Shown: positions 17,189-26,436, counted from the first letter of the stretch. The stretch: DNA of 63,433 nt from an uncultured Alteromonadaceae bacterium (GCA_913056495.1 CAJXMO010000020.1:1-63433); one strand, 5' to 3'. Program-made: numbers and translations. The notes: generated by a model not told the origin, from the letters alone.

Positions 17189-18343
17189 TCATAACAAGCA
17201 ATCTAATGCCTGTTTAACGTCTTCAGCCAGTTCTTCTGCATCTTCAATACCGACTGAAAAACGGATTAGCGTCTGGCTAATACCCGCTTTTAACTGAGCC
17301 GCTTCATCCATTGCAGCGTGTGTCATCGTTGATGGATGACACACCAGACTTTCAACACCGCCCAAAGATTCAGCCAAAGAAAAGTGTTCCAGTGCTTTAA
17401 TAAACTGAGTGACTTCTTCAACGCCACCTTTAAGTTCAAAACTTAACATAGCACCAAAACCGGATTGTTGCTTTTTAGCAATTTCATGGCCAGGATGTGA
17501 AGGCAAGCTTGGGTGGTTGACTTTTTCAACCGCCGGATGCGCATCCAACACTTTAACTAGGGCAAGCGAGTTTTCCTGATGCTGCTTCATTCTTGGCACC
17601 AGAGTCCGAACCCCTCGTAATGTTAAGTAGCTGTCAAATGCCGAGCCTGTAATCCCGATGCAATTCGCCCACCAGGCTAATTCTTCACCCAGCTCTTTGC
17701 TTTTGGTAATCACAACGCCACCAACCACATCACTATGACCATTGATATATTTAGTCGTTGAGTGAACAACAATATCCGCTCCCAGATTTAATGGCTGCTG
17801 AAGGACCGGCGACAAAAAGGTATTATCGACAGCAACCAAAGCGTCACACTTTTTAGCTCGTTCACAAATATCACCAATATCCGTGATACGTAACAACGGA
17901 TTACTGGGTGATTCAACCCAAATCACTTTAGGGCTGGCAGCAAAAGCTTCATCCAGCTCTGCCTGATTAGTCTGATCAATCACTTTTAATTTAAACGCAC
18001 CGCGTGCAGCTAAATTAACAAATAAACGATAGCTGCCGCCGTAACAGTCATGCGGAACCACTAAAAGATCTTCTGGCTTTAATAACTGGCAAATTAAATG
18101 AATTGCAGCCGTCCCGGTTGAAGTCACAATACCGTGCTCACCCTGCTCTAATTCAGCCAGAGTTTTTGCTAAAATATCACGTGACGGATTGCCACAACGG
18201 CTATAGTCGTATGGGCCTTTCTGATCAAAACCTTCAAATGCATAAGTACTTGATAAATAAATAGGCGGAACAACCGCGTTATACTGGCCATCGTTTTCAA
18301 TACCGCCGCGCACTGCGATGGTCGATAAATTCTTTTTGCTCAT
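17189..18343 (-). CDS. metB: Cystathionine gamma-synthase
   Basis: PLP enzyme of 384 residues in the Cys/Met metabolism family. It condenses O-succinylhomoserine with cysteine to make cystathionine. Seen: YDYSRCGNPSRD, the AVDNTFLSPVLQQPL segment, HSTTKYINGHSD with the PLP-binding Lys198, and SLGGVESLVCHP at the C-terminal side. It is divergent from metJ across a region with met boxes, the E. coli arrangement, which is why I call MetB rather than the closely related MetC. Unlike E. coli, no metL follows; the arg operon does. Expression should be repressed by MetJ with S-adenosylmethionine. Confidence 0.93.
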   Translation of the reverse strand: MSKKNLSTIAVRGGIENDGQYNAVVPPIYLSSTYAFEGFDQKGPYDYSRCGNPSRDILAKTLAELEQGEHGIVTSTGTAAIHLICQLLKPEDLLVVPHDCYGGSYRLFVNLAARGAFKLKVIDQTNQAELDEAFAASPKVIWVESPSNPLLRITDIGDICERAKKCDALVAVDNTFLSPVLQQPLNLGADIVVHSTTKYINGHSDVVGGVVITKSKELGEELAWWANCIGITGSAFDSYLTLRGVRTLVPRMKQHQENSLALVKVLDAHPAVEKVNHPSLPSHPGHEIAKKQQSGFGAMLSFELKGGVEEVTQFIKALEHFSLAESLGGVESLVCHPSTMTHAAMDEAAQLKAGISQTLIRFSVGIEDAEELAEDVKQALDCLL

Positions 18344-18428
18344 GAATGATCTCTGTTGGGTTTATTTGATATCCAAACCACATTGTAAGGTGCCTGATTT
18401 CAGCAAGAGGTAAAAGTTGCTTGGATAT

Positions 18429-18444
18429 AGACGTCTATACGTCT
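18429..18444. promoter_or_regulatory. Tandem met boxes (MetJ operator)
   Basis: AGACGTCT followed directly by ATACGTCT: a perfect and a 7/8 copy of the MetJ 8-mer in the metB-metJ intergenic region. MetJ binds two or more adjacent 8-mers cooperatively with S-adenosylmethionine. The flanking 8-mers match poorly, so the site is short. It can control both divergent genes. Confidence 0.88.
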
Positions 18445-18575
18445 AAAATGTATCCATTAGCGCGTCGTGGGTCAAGCCATTTAGCGGTTTAATTAAACGA
18501 AATAAGTGATTTTGCTACAAATCATAGTTGGCAACCTATACAATCAAGCACAAATTCAGGCATTTAACCAAAAAA

Positions 18576-18923
18576 ATGAAGACAACGAATTCAACCAAGT
18601 GGAACGGACAATATATTCACCCTTACGCTGAACATGGTAAAAAAAGCGAAATGGTAAAAAAGATCACGGTTTCGATTCCAACCAATGTTCTAAAAGTTTT
18701 AACCGATGAAAGAACACGTCGTCAGGTAAACAATTTGAAACATGCCACCAACAGTGAGCTATTGTGTGAAGCTTTTTTACATGCTTTTACTGGCCAGCCT
18801 TTGCCTACAGATGATGATTTAGCGAAAGACGGTAAACACAGAATTCCGTCTGAAGCACGCAAAATTATGGCTGATATGGGCATTGAATTTAGCGAAGATG
18901 ACATTCTTGATTCTGACGACTAA
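18576..18923 (+). CDS. metJ: Methionine repressor MetJ
   Basis: A protein of 115 residues, near-identical in core to E. coli Met[16 protein letters not shown] start (here [12 protein letters not shown]), the ribbon-helix-helix strand KKITVSIP, then [25 protein letters not shown] and [10 protein letters not shown]. It binds met boxes with S-adenosylmethionine as co-repressor. The C-terminal tail is longer and acidic. The start at 18576 gives the family N-terminus; an in-frame TTG 48 bases earlier is ignored. It lies divergent from metB. Confidence 0.96.
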   Translation: MKTTNSTKWNGQYIHPYAEHGKKSEMVKKITVSIPTNVLKVLTDERTRRQVNNLKHATNSELLCEAFLHAFTGQPLPTDDDLAKDGKHRIPSEARKIMADMGIEFSEDDILDSDD

Positions 18924-18938
18924 TTAAAGTTCCCTTCA

Positions 18939-21281
18939 ATGCTGGTTCAGGGCTTTTTATTAACCCGTCAGGTCAGAGATACCACTTCTGGCTGTGAAGT
19001 AGATTATTGGTTAACCACAGCAACAGGTCCGGCTAAAATAACATTAACTCAGCAAAAGTCAGTTTTTCTTATCCATCAGACAGATAGCCAAGTGGCCTGC
19101 CGACGGCTAAGCCAATCTAACATACGATTTGAACTAAGAAACATAGCGCTTAAAACATTTAACCACGAACCTGTCGCAGCCCTTTATTTTAGCAGCCTGA
19201 AACACCAGAGTCTGGCCATTAAGCAGCTACAGGCAGAACAACTTGAATGTTTTGAGTATGACTTCAGATTAACCGATAGAATTCTCACTGAACGTTTCAT
19301 TTATGGTTCAGTTGAATTTGATAGTCCAAACCTTAGGACAAATCAGTTCACCAACCCCAAACTCAAACCCAGCCAATATCAGCCTGAACTTAGCTTTATC
19401 TCATTAGATGTAGAATGTTCAATGCAAGGTGAGCTGTATTCAATCGGCCTGCATAATCACCAAACTGAACGTGTGATTATGATAGGAAAACCTGAAATAT
19501 CACAACTGGATGTTATCTGGGTCGCAGATGAAAAGGCCCTGCTGAGTGAACTAATCATCCAAATAAAGGCACTGGATCCTGACCTGATTATTGGTTGGAA
19601 TGTGATCAATTTTGATTTCAGATTGCTAATCAAACGCGCCAAAAAAAATCAAATCAAACTGACACTGGGCCGGGATGATTCACAAATCAGCTGGCGGGAT
19701 AACAGAACCGATAATAGCATTGGATATGTTAGCATCGCCGGACGCGTCGTGATTGACGGAATCGATGCACTAAAAACAGCTACCTATCAGTTTGACAGCT
19801 TTAGTCTGCAGAATGTTTCTCATCAGCTGTTAGGCAAACAAAAGTTGATTGAAGATGTTGATAACCGAGGCCAGCAAATTACCTATGACTTTTTACACAA
19901 TAAACTCAAATTAGCAAAATACAACCTGGAAGACTGTCGCCTGGTAACAGAAATTTTTGAAAAAACCCGCTTGATTGATTTTCTAAAACTCAGAACGCAA
20001 TTAACGGGATTAGAGCTGGACCGAGTTGGTGGCTCTGTCGCCGCATTTACCAACTTGTATTTACCTAAATTACACAGAGCGGGTTATATCGCCCCCAATT
20101 TACCAAAAGGCGGAGGTCTTGCCAGCCCCGGTGGTTATGTCATGGATTCCATCCCCGGCCTGTATAAAAACGTACTCGTGCTCGATTTTAAAAGCCTGTA
20201 TCCTTCTATTATCCGAACCTTTAAAATTGATCCTATGGGATTAATTGAAGGTCTTAAGTCACCTGAAAATGCAATCGAAGGGTTTAAAGGCGCTAAATTT
20301 TCCCGCACTCAACATTTTTTGCCGGATATCATCACCAATTTGTGGCAGCAAAGAGATCAGGCAAAGCAAGAGCAGGATGCAGCGCGTTCACAAGCCATCA
20401 AAATTATTATGAATTCATTTTATGGCGTATTGGGTTCTGGTGGCTGTCGCTTTTATGATACCCGCCTTGCCAGCTCAATTACGATGCGTGGTCACCAGAT
20501 TATGCAGGATACGGCTAGATGGATAGAAGCGAAAGGTTATAAAGTCATTTATGGTGATACCGACTCCACCTTTGTCTGGCTTGAGCATATAGAAAATGAA
20601 GCTAAAGCCAAACAAATTGGAAAGGCGCTGGCAACCGGTATAAACCAATACTGGCAGCAAAAGCTAAACCAAGAATTCAACTTGGTAAGCGAACTCGAAA
20701 TAGAATTTGAAACCCTGTATTCTACCTTTCTCATGCCTACAATTAGAGGTTCAGAAGCGGGCAGCAAAAAGCGTTATGCCGGATTAATTAAGTTAGAAGA
20801 CGGTGAGAGCAAACTGGTATTTAAAGGCTTAGAGACGGTCAGAAGCGACTGGACAGAACTGGCTCGAGAATTTCAAACTCAGCTCTACTCATTGGTTTTT
20901 GCCGATAAAAACCCGACCAATTACATACAAAACATAATTAGTGAAGTGCAGTCAGGCAAACGTGACCAGCAACTCATTTATAAAAAACGACTAAGACGAA
21001 AGCTGGATGCTTATCAAAAAAATATTCCACCGCAGGTCCGCGCCGCCAGGCTGGCTGATGATAAAAACAAACAAGCAGGCAAACGCTTAAAATATCAGAA
21101 CAAAGGATGGATTCAATACCTGATAACACTTAACGGCCCAGAGCCGATTGAATATCAAATCAGCCTGATTGATTATCAGCATTATATTGATAAACAAATT
21201 AAGCCCATTGCTGAGGGTATTTTACCTTTTGTCGGGTTAAGCTTTGAACAAATTAACTCGCGCCAGTTGAGCCTGTTTTAA
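18939..21281 (+). CDS. polB: DNA polymerase II (family B, SOS-associated)
   Basis: A protein of 780 residues, against 783 in E. coli Pol II. Exonuclease motifs: Exo I SLDVEC with Asp157 and Glu159, Exo II IGWNVINFDFRLL, Exo III YNLEDCRLV. Polymerase motifs: A (DFKSLYPSII, from about 415), B (KIIMNSFYGVLGSGG) and C (YGDTDS at 538-543). All catalytic acids are present, so it should be an active proofreading repair polymerase. It starts 15 bp after metJ with a poor ribosome binding site; it may be read from the metJ transcript. I saw no clear LexA box in that short gap. Confidence 0.96.
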   Translation: MLVQGFLLTRQVRDTTSGCEVDYWLTTATGPAKITLTQQKSVFLIHQTDSQVACRRLSQSNIRFELRNIALKTFNHEPVAALYFSSLKHQSLAIKQLQAEQLECFEYDFRLTDRILTERFIYGSVEFDSPNLRTNQFTNPKLKPSQYQPELSFISLDVECSMQGELYSIGLHNHQTERVIMIGKPEISQLDVIWVADEKALLSELIIQIKALDPDLIIGWNVINFDFRLLIKRAKKNQIKLTLGRDDSQISWRDNRTDNSIGYVSIAGRVVIDGIDALKTATYQFDSFSLQNVSHQLLGKQKLIEDVDNRGQQITYDFLHNKLKLAKYNLEDCRLVTEIFEKTRLIDFLKLRTQLTGLELDRVGGSVAAFTNLYLPKLHRAGYIAPNLPKGGGLASPGGYVMDSIPGLYKNVLVLDFKSLYPSIIRTFKIDPMGLIEGLKSPENAIEGFKGAKFSRTQHFLPDIITNLWQQRDQAKQEQDAARSQAIKIIMNSFYGVLGSGGCRFYDTRLASSITMRGHQIMQDTARWIEAKGYKVIYGDTDSTFVWLEHIENEAKAKQIGKALATGINQYWQQKLNQEFNLVSELEIEFETLYSTFLMPTIRGSEAGSKKRYAGLIKLEDGESKLVFKGLETVRSDWTELAREFQTQLYSLVFADKNPTNYIQNIISEVQSGKRDQQLIYKKRLRRKLDAYQKNIPPQVRAARLADDKNKQAGKRLKYQNKGWIQYLITLNGPEPIEYQISLIDYQHYIDKQIKPIAEGILPFVGLSFEQINSRQLSLF

Positions 21282-21304
21282 TCAAATTAAAGGACTAAAA
21301 TCAA

Positions 21305-22117
21305 ATGAGCATGCCGTTCAACCTGCACCCATATATTTATACGCTATTGGCATGCGTTGGCTTATTTGCAATGGCTTACCTACCTCAATTTGCACTCAAT
21401 ACAGCCTGGCTGGCAGCGAGTGGTTTGTTATGGCTAAGCTTTTCTGTTTACAGGGATATTTCAGGCTGTAAGCTGCCAATTCGGTTTGTCTGGGCTATTG
21501 TGAGCGTACTTTTTGCAGGTTTATTTGCCACTCACAGCTTTGACTCACCCTCAATTTTTGTGACGGAACAACAAGTATCAGCCAATGCAGAAATTGTATC
21601 CGTTTATTATCACTTAGATAAACTCATCCTTGGCCTGATTATTCTGTTCACTTCACATGAAAGTATCAAAACGCCAATCACGCAAAACAAAGTCAACCCA
21701 GCCCGCCTGCTTGTTATTTATTTAGCTGCCTGTGCGATTATATTGTTTTTAGCCGTTAGTACAGCAATCCTTTATTTTGAGCCTAAGCTTTTACCTGCTG
21801 GTTTCTTTTTTATCTGGGCATTTAAAAACTTGGTATTGGTTTGTTTTGGTGAAGAACTGCTATTCAGAGGTTTTATTCAGAAAGAGTTAAGCAAATGGCA
21901 CCCGATTTTTGCCTGGCTACTCACATCTGTTTTATTTGGCCTCGCACATTTACCGGCCGGTTTAACCTTTGCCACTATAGCCACTTTAGCTGGACTTTTA
22001 TATGGCTGGGTTTATTTAAAAACCCATAATATCTGGCTGGCAGTAGTCGCCCATTTTGTTTTTAATACGCTTCATCTGATATTTTTTACCTATCCATATT
22101 TAACCAGCCGTATTTAA
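21305..22117 (+). CDS. CPBP family intramembrane glutamic endopeptidase
   Basis: Protein of 270 residues with seven or eight membrane segments and the CPBP (Abi/CAAX protease) motifs: EELLFR at 183-188, FGLAH at 211-215 and HFVFN at 250-254. All proposed catalytic residues (two Glu, Arg, two His, Asn) are present. Such proteins cleave membrane-linked peptides; in bacteria roles include bacteriocin immunity and regulation. It follows polB by 23 bp with AAGGA before the start. No peptide or bacteriocin gene lies next to it, so the substrate is unknown. Its end overlaps the convergent LysR gene by four bases. Confidence 0.88.
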   Translation: MSMPFNLHPYIYTLLACVGLFAMAYLPQFALNTAWLAASGLLWLSFSVYRDISGCKLPIRFVWAIVSVLFAGLFATHSFDSPSIFVTEQQVSANAEIVSVYYHLDKLILGLIILFTSHESIKTPITQNKVNPARLLVIYLAACAIILFLAVSTAILYFEPKLLPAGFFFIWAFKNLVLVCFGEELLFRGFIQKELSKWHPIFAWLLTSVLFGLAHLPAGLTFATIATLAGLLYGWVYLKTHNIWLAVVAHFVFNTLHLIFFTYPYLTSRI

Positions 22118-22992
22118 CCAATATCTAAACGACCTATATTATCCTGGAAGAAATCCAGAAAAACTCGGGTTTTAAGTGGAATATCGCGGCTTTGGTATAA
22201 AACGCTTAACTGTTGAGCCATGGGTGGGCTGGATAAGTTTAAACGCTGCATCTGGCAGTCCTGCTGACAGGTATAATTAGGCAGTTTACTTAACCCCAGA
22301 TTACGCTGTGTTGCTCTTAAACGCATTTCCGGGCTAGAAAAAACAGCTCTGGCAGCGACCGGAACCGACTGAATCTTATCACCATCACGAAACAGCCATT
22401 GCTCATGTTCATGTGCGAGAATACAGTCTTCTTTAATTAAATCTTGTGGAGTTCGGATACGGGAAACATCTAGCTGGTCCGAAGCATAAATTGACTGCGG
22501 AAAACTCAATAAAGTTTTTGCTATCCAGTTTGATTCAGGTAAAGGGGATTCATGCAATACAAAGGTAATATCAAATTGTTGTGAGCCACCCGGCATTGGT
22601 CCGGAATAATGTGCACAGTTCAGTGTAATTTTAGGGTAAATACGGGCAAATTCACTGATTAACGTACTCATAATCTGATTAAAAAATTCGAGCGGTAATA
22701 GAATATTTAACTGGCCTTTCGGTTCGTTAATTAAACCACTGACGTCCTCTTCCACCTGATATAAAGCATCAATATGAGGTTTACTTGCCTGATACAATAA
22801 TTCACCCGATTCCGTTAAAGACTGCTTGCGAGTCGTTCTCAGGAGCAGTGAGTTACCCACTGATTGTTCTAACTGCGCCAAATGACGGCTGACTTTAGAT
22901 TTTGGGATTTGCAGCTTTCTTGCAGCTTTTGTCAGCGAACCTTCATCGACCAAAGTCACAAATAATAGTAGATCATCCAGACTAGCTTTCAT
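22114..22992 (-). CDS. LysR family transcriptional regulator
   Basis: A protein of 292 residues: N-terminal winged helix (LDDLLLFVTLVDEGSLTKAARKLQIPKSKVSRHLAQLE) and a LysR substrate-binding domain with LNILLPLEFF and the FDITFVLHESPLP segment. It belongs to the CrgA/AaeR-like group by N-terminus. It is divergent from the thioredoxin gene at 23118, and the 125-bp gap is the likely operator region. In related genomes such regulators sit beside thioredoxin, FMN-reductase and pirin genes, as here, suggesting control of an oxidative or quinone-stress group; the inducer is unknown. Confidence 0.9.
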   Translation of the reverse strand: MKASLDDLLLFVTLVDEGSLTKAARKLQIPKSKVSRHLAQLEQSVGNSLLLRTTRKQSLTESGELLYQASKPHIDALYQVEEDVSGLINEPKGQLNILLPLEFFNQIMSTLISEFARIYPKITLNCAHYSGPMPGGSQQFDITFVLHESPLPESNWIAKTLLSFPQSIYASDQLDVSRIRTPQDLIKEDCILAHEHEQWLFRDGDKIQSVPVAARAVFSSPEMRLRATQRNLGLSKLPNYTCQQDCQMQRLNLSSPPMAQQLSVLYQSRDIPLKTRVFLDFFQDNIGRLDIG

Positions 22993-23117
22993 TTACCACC
23001 AACTGTTGCATTTATAGAACAATATTTTCTATTAAACCCGGCTAATCATAAAAATGCAAATCCTCTAAACTCGTTTTCGAGTTCAAACATAAAGCAACAA
23101 ATAATCAGGAGTAATCA

Positions 23118-23435
23118 ATGGCAAATGTAAATACAATTTCTGCAGATGAATTCAAAAACGAAGTGACCGGATTTAATGGCAAAGTATTAGTTGATTTTTA
23201 TGCTGACTGGTGTGGCCCTTGTAAAATGATTGCACCGATTCTGGAAAAGCTTTCAGAAAAACGCGACGATATTAAAATTGTAAAAGTAGATGCCGATGCA
23301 TCTCCGGAACTAATGGCTGAATACGGGGTAAGAGGTATTCCTACACTATTATTATTTAATCAGGGTGAAAAAGTTGGTACAAAAGTTGGGGCTCTGCCAC
23401 TGACACAGCTGGAAGCCTTTGTTGAACAGGCGTAA
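23118..23435 (+). CDS. Thioredoxin
   Basis: A protein of 105 residues with the classic WCGPC at 31-35 (YADWCGPCKMIAP), KVDADASPELMAEYGVRGIPTLLLF with the cis-Pro, and a final helix. It is a cytoplasmic protein-disulfide reductase fed by thioredoxin reductase. AGGAG precedes the ATG closely. It is a single-gene unit ended by a strong terminator and is divergent from a LysR regulator, so it is probably an accessory, inducible thioredoxin rather than the housekeeping trxA. Confidence 0.93.
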   Translation: MANVNTISADEFKNEVTGFNGKVLVDFYADWCGPCKMIAPILEKLSEKRDDIKIVKVDADASPELMAEYGVRGIPTLLLFNQGEKVGTKVGALPLTQLEAFVEQA

Positions 23436-23440
23436 AAAAC

Positions 23441-23474
23441 TCAGGCAAGCTTAACCTTGGCTAAGCTTGCCTGA
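23441..23474. terminator. Bidirectional terminator between convergent trx and FMN-reductase genes
   Basis: A perfect 13-bp stem TCAGGCAAGCTTA with its complement and an 8-base loop. An A-run just before it gives a T-run on the minus strand, so it best fits termination of the FMN-reductase/pirin transcript, while also facing the thioredoxin gene. Confidence 0.85.
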
Positions 23475-23483
23475 TATCTTCAC

Positions 23484-24023
23484 TTAAACCAACCAATCTA
23501 AATAACCGTCTATCAAACGTTTTAATCTAGTTTGAGTATCTTCATCGAGCAACTGGCCTTGCTCATTAAAAGCCTGATGGGCACTACCCAGTAAAAAGTC
23601 GGGGACACGATAAACCTGAGTTAAAGTCCCGGAAAATACATCCCGCAAATGAACCTGAGCTCTGGCACCACCGACACCGCTCATAGATGCAGTTAAAATA
23701 GCCACTTTGTGATGTGCCAGGCAAGACTTATAGGCCGGACGTGACGCCCAGTCAAGCGCGTTTTTTAATACGCCCGGCACACTATAATTGTATTCAGGTG
23801 TCGCAATCAGCAAACCATCAGCGGATTCAATCGCTTTGATCAAATCGGCCACAGGCTGAGGTTTAGTCTCTACATCCATGTCTTGATTATATAAAGGGAT
23901 ATTTGAATAATCATATATGGCAAAGTCATAGCCTTGTGCGCGTACTAAATCCCCGACGCACTCAAGTAACTTGTGGTTTAATGAATCTTTACGAAAACTG
24001 CCACATAGTCCTAATACCTGCAT
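23484..24023 (-). CDS. NADPH-dependent FMN reductase
   Basis: A flavodoxin-fold protein of 179 residues: GLCGSFRKDSLNHKLL (FMN phosphate loop), the ATPEYNYSVPGVLKNALDWASR signature and TASMSGVGGARAQ. This is the ChrR/azoreductase-like group that reduces quinones, azo dyes or chromate with NAD(P)H. It starts 13 bp after the pirin gene and forms a two-gene operon with it. Pirin plus flavin reductase suggests detoxification of quinones or aromatic compounds. Confidence 0.9.
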   Translation of the reverse strand: MQVLGLCGSFRKDSLNHKLLECVGDLVRAQGYDFAIYDYSNIPLYNQDMDVETKPQPVADLIKAIESADGLLIATPEYNYSVPGVLKNALDWASRPAYKSCLAHHKVAILTASMSGVGGARAQVHLRDVFSGTLTQVYRVPDFLLGSAHQAFNEQGQLLDEDTQTRLKRLIDGYLDWLV

Positions 24024-24036
24024 GCTGACCTCCTGT

Positions 24037-24903
24037 TTAATCTAATGGTATAAACTCTTTATCGTCTCCCGGAATGTCGGGAAAACGCCCCGCTTTCCAG
24101 TCTTCTTTGGCTTGTTCAATTAAGTCCTTATCAAAAGAAACAAAATTCCATTCAATAAGAGGGGCTTGAGAAAACTTATCGCCACCTAAAATAACCACCC
24201 GGCCATTAGTGATAAAATCAATTGCGTGGTCATCTGCCTCCAACAGAATAAAATCACCTGCTTCAAAGCTTTGTTCACGTATCGACACTTCGCCGTTAAT
24301 AATATAAACGGCGGTATCCTGCTGATGGATTAAATCTAAATTGGGTCTGTATACCTGACTGCCTACACCCGCAACCACATCAACATAAAACATCGCAGAA
24401 TAAGTTTTCACCGGCGCACTATAACCATAGGCTTCGCCGACGACAATTCTGGCCATCACATCCTCAAACAGATAAATTGGCAGGTTTTCTTTTTTGACAT
24501 GACTGAAAGCAGGTTCTATTTCCGTATACTGGCGAGGTAACGCAACCCAGGATTGCAACCCATTGAGCGAATGTGGATTGGCTCTCACTTCTAGGCTTTC
24601 CCGCTCTGAGTGCACTATCCCTTTGCCCGCGGTCATCCAGTTGACATCTCCCGGTAAAATTTCACTTTGATTACCGAGTGAATCTCTGTGCAGCAAACTG
24701 CCTTCGAATAAATAGGTTAAGGTTGATAAACCAATATGCGGGTGCGGCCTGACATTAACGCCCTGACCGCCTTCAAACTGCGCCGGACCAAAATGATCAA
24801 AAAAGATAAAAGGCCCCACCATTTTATATTCAGGGTTCGGTAAAAACCGTTTAACGGTTAATCCACCTAAATCGTGTTGTTTTGTCTTTAACACAACGGC
24901 CAT
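24037..24903 (-). CDS. Pirin family protein
   Basis: A bicupin of 288 residues with the pirin metal site: NVRPHPHIGLSTLTYLFEGS (two His), GDVNWMTAGKGIVHSER (His and Glu), and a C-terminal pirin domain. Bacterial pirins bind Fe, Ni or Cu and some oxidise quercetin (quercetinase YhhW). It opens the two-gene operon with the FMN reductase. The upstream 160 bp face away from the ECF sigma gene and hold its promoter. Substrate unknown. Confidence 0.93.
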   Translation of the reverse strand: MAVVLKTKQHDLGGLTVKRFLPNPEYKMVGPFIFFDHFGPAQFEGGQGVNVRPHPHIGLSTLTYLFEGSLLHRDSLGNQSEILPGDVNWMTAGKGIVHSERESLEVRANPHSLNGLQSWVALPRQYTEIEPAFSHVKKENLPIYLFEDVMARIVVGEAYGYSAPVKTYSAMFYVDVVAGVGSQVYRPNLDLIHQQDTAVYIINGEVSIREQSFEAGDFILLEADDHAIDFITNGRVVILGGDKFSQAPLIEWNFVSFDKDLIEQAKEDWKAGRFPDIPGDDKEFIPLD

Positions 24904-25065
24904 CTTTGCTCCCTACAGTGATTCATTTAAATACTCTAAGCTTAGAAGGCATCGACTGCTTTTCAATACCCAATGTCAGGCTAAAATAAATATTTTATCT
25001 CACCCTGTCAGATCACCCTCTCTCGAGCAACTAATATGTTAAAGAGGAAATAAAACCAAAATACA

Positions 25066-25539
25066 ATGACTGAATCATTTAATCACTTAATTCAACAGAA
25101 TCTGGGACGGATCCATTATATCGCGATGCGCTATTGCCAATCGCAAGATAAAGACGATCTGGTTCAGGAAATTATGATTCAACTTTGGCGCAGTTTTGAC
25201 AGCTTTAAAGGTGATTGCCATATCAGTACTTGGTTATACCGAGTCGCTCTGAATACAGCGCTGAGTTATGCAAGGAAACATAAAAAGCAGCCGGATAAAG
25301 TTGAATTAAATGCAAGTCATGAAAAAGCAACCAGTGGCAATCAATGTCAGGGCGACTTATTGCAGGATTATTTAAACGCTCTCAATGATACTGATGCAGC
25401 ATTATTAATTTTGTATTTGGATGATATTCCGGTTAATCAGATTGCTGACATTATTGGCATCAGTGCCAATGCCACTAGCGCAAGAATCAGTCGGATTAAA
25501 CAATTTTTAGAATCCACATTTGTTGGAGGTGAAGCATGA
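25066..25539 (+). CDS. ECF-type RNA polymerase sigma factor
   Basis: A protein of 157 residues with sigma-2 (IHYIAMRYCQSQDKDDLVQE, IMIQLWRSFDSF, STWLYRVALNTAL) and sigma-4 (NDTDAALLILYLDD, VNQIADIIGISANATSARI) regions, a linker between them, and no extra domains. AGAGGA lies upstream but at a rather long distance from the ATG. Its stop overlaps the start of the next gene (ATGA), the usual place for an anti-sigma factor. Target promoters are unknown. Confidence 0.92.
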   Translation: MTESFNHLIQQNLGRIHYIAMRYCQSQDKDDLVQEIMIQLWRSFDSFKGDCHISTWLYRVALNTALSYARKHKKQPDKVELNASHEKATSGNQCQGDLLQDYLNALNDTDAALLILYLDDIPVNQIADIIGISANATSARISRIKQFLESTFVGGEA

Positions 25540-26135
25540 AATTAGATGATTTAAAAACCCAGTGGCAAAAGGAGATCACCTTGTTAAATCAAAACCAAAC
25601 ACTGAATATGCAAGTTGCTCATGTGAGCGAAAAGATGTCTAAGCTGGAAAAGCAGATCGCATCTCGCGACAAACGTGAAACCTGGTTACTCTTACCTGCG
25701 ATACCTGTTTTTTTATTCATGGCATGGAATGCGGATCACTGGATAAGCCAGAGCGGGTGCTTATTAGCGGTTATTTTGATGCTGTTACAACCATTTGTTT
25801 TAAACAGAGCAAAGCCAAATTCAGCCACAAAATTGCTTTCAACCAAAGCTTATCTCGAAAATCAGCTCACCATGGTTAACAAACAAATAAAGTTATTAAA
25901 GGATATCTGGCTATGGTCGTTATTGCCTTTATTTTTCGCGATGAGCTTAATTTATATCGGCGATAACTTAGACAACCTGTTTAAATGGGTGATGCCGATT
26001 TATTTTGGTTTTATTGGTCTTGTCTTTTATTTGGTGTATTGGCTCAATGCCCGTGCAGTAAAACAGGACCTGCTGCCAAGAAAGCAAGAATTAGAACAAA
26101 CACTTGCAGAGTTAAGCAATCCCGAGCAAGTCTGA
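25536..26135 (+). CDS. Membrane protein coupled to the ECF sigma factor, possible anti-sigma
   Basis: A protein of 199 residues: N-terminal cytoplasmic stretch MKLDDLKTQWQKEITLL followed by a helical, Lys/Glu-rich region to about 45, then four membrane segments (about 49-65, 70-87, 125-142, 150-170) and a helical C-terminus. It is translationally coupled to the sigma gene. I see no zinc-binding HxxxCxxC motif, so if it is an anti-sigma factor it is not the ZAS type. The MKLDDLKxxW start is common among proteins downstream of ECF genes. Role inferred from context only. Confidence 0.75.
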   Translation: MKLDDLKTQWQKEITLLNQNQTLNMQVAHVSEKMSKLEKQIASRDKRETWLLLPAIPVFLFMAWNADHWISQSGCLLAVILMLLQPFVLNRAKPNSATKLLSTKAYLENQLTMVNKQIKLLKDIWLWSLLPLFFAMSLIYIGDNLDNLFKWVMPIYFGFIGLVFYLVYWLNARAVKQDLLPRKQELEQTLAELSNPEQV

Positions 26136-26152
26136 TTTAACCATTAAAAACC

Positions 26153-26187
26153 GGCTCCACTCGTTTCGTTTGGAGCCAGCATTTTTG
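26153..26187 (+). terminator. Terminator after the ECF sigma unit
   Basis: Stem GGCTCCA / TGGAGCC with an 11-base loop, followed by a T-run on the plus strand. An A-run precedes it, so it may also work for the opposing urease operon that ends at 26212. Confidence 0.75.
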
Positions 26188-26211
26188 TTGATGAGCCAGA
26201 GGCCTACCTAA

Positions 26212-26400
26212 TTAATCTTGCTTGTTTTGGCTTTTACGGCTGCGATACCAACTAATTCCTTTTACCACTACAGCAGCAAAAACAATCCAGAATGCCGCAT
26301 GATAAAACGAATGCGCAGTTTCACCCAAATGATGATCCGGATGCGCTAAAACCTGGCTACTGAATAAAGCAACAAATAATACAAATATTGAACGTAACAT
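26212..26400 (-). CDS. Small His-rich membrane protein at the end of the urease operon
   Basis: A protein of 62 residues: signal peptide (about 1-19, cut after VLA), a short periplasmic loop rich in histidine (HPDHHLGETAHSFYH), one membrane segment (about 34-49) and a basic cytoplasmic tail. It starts 36 bp after ureG on the same strand and closes the urease operon. I do not recognise a family. The His cluster after a cleavage site and the urease context suggest a nickel-binding or nickel-uptake accessory role, possibly standing in for a HupE/UreJ-type permease, which is absent here; this is inference. Confidence 0.7.
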   Translation of the reverse strand: MLRSIFVLFVALFSSQVLAHPDHHLGETAHSFYHAAFWIVFAAVVVKGISWYRSRKSQNKQD

Positions 26401-26436
26401 AATAAATTCCTCTTAAATTGGGCAGACGTTTAATAA

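Noticed and set aside
18344..18575. SAM riboswitch in front of metB or metJ
   Set aside because: The region is short, with clear met boxes instead and no riboswitch-like fold.
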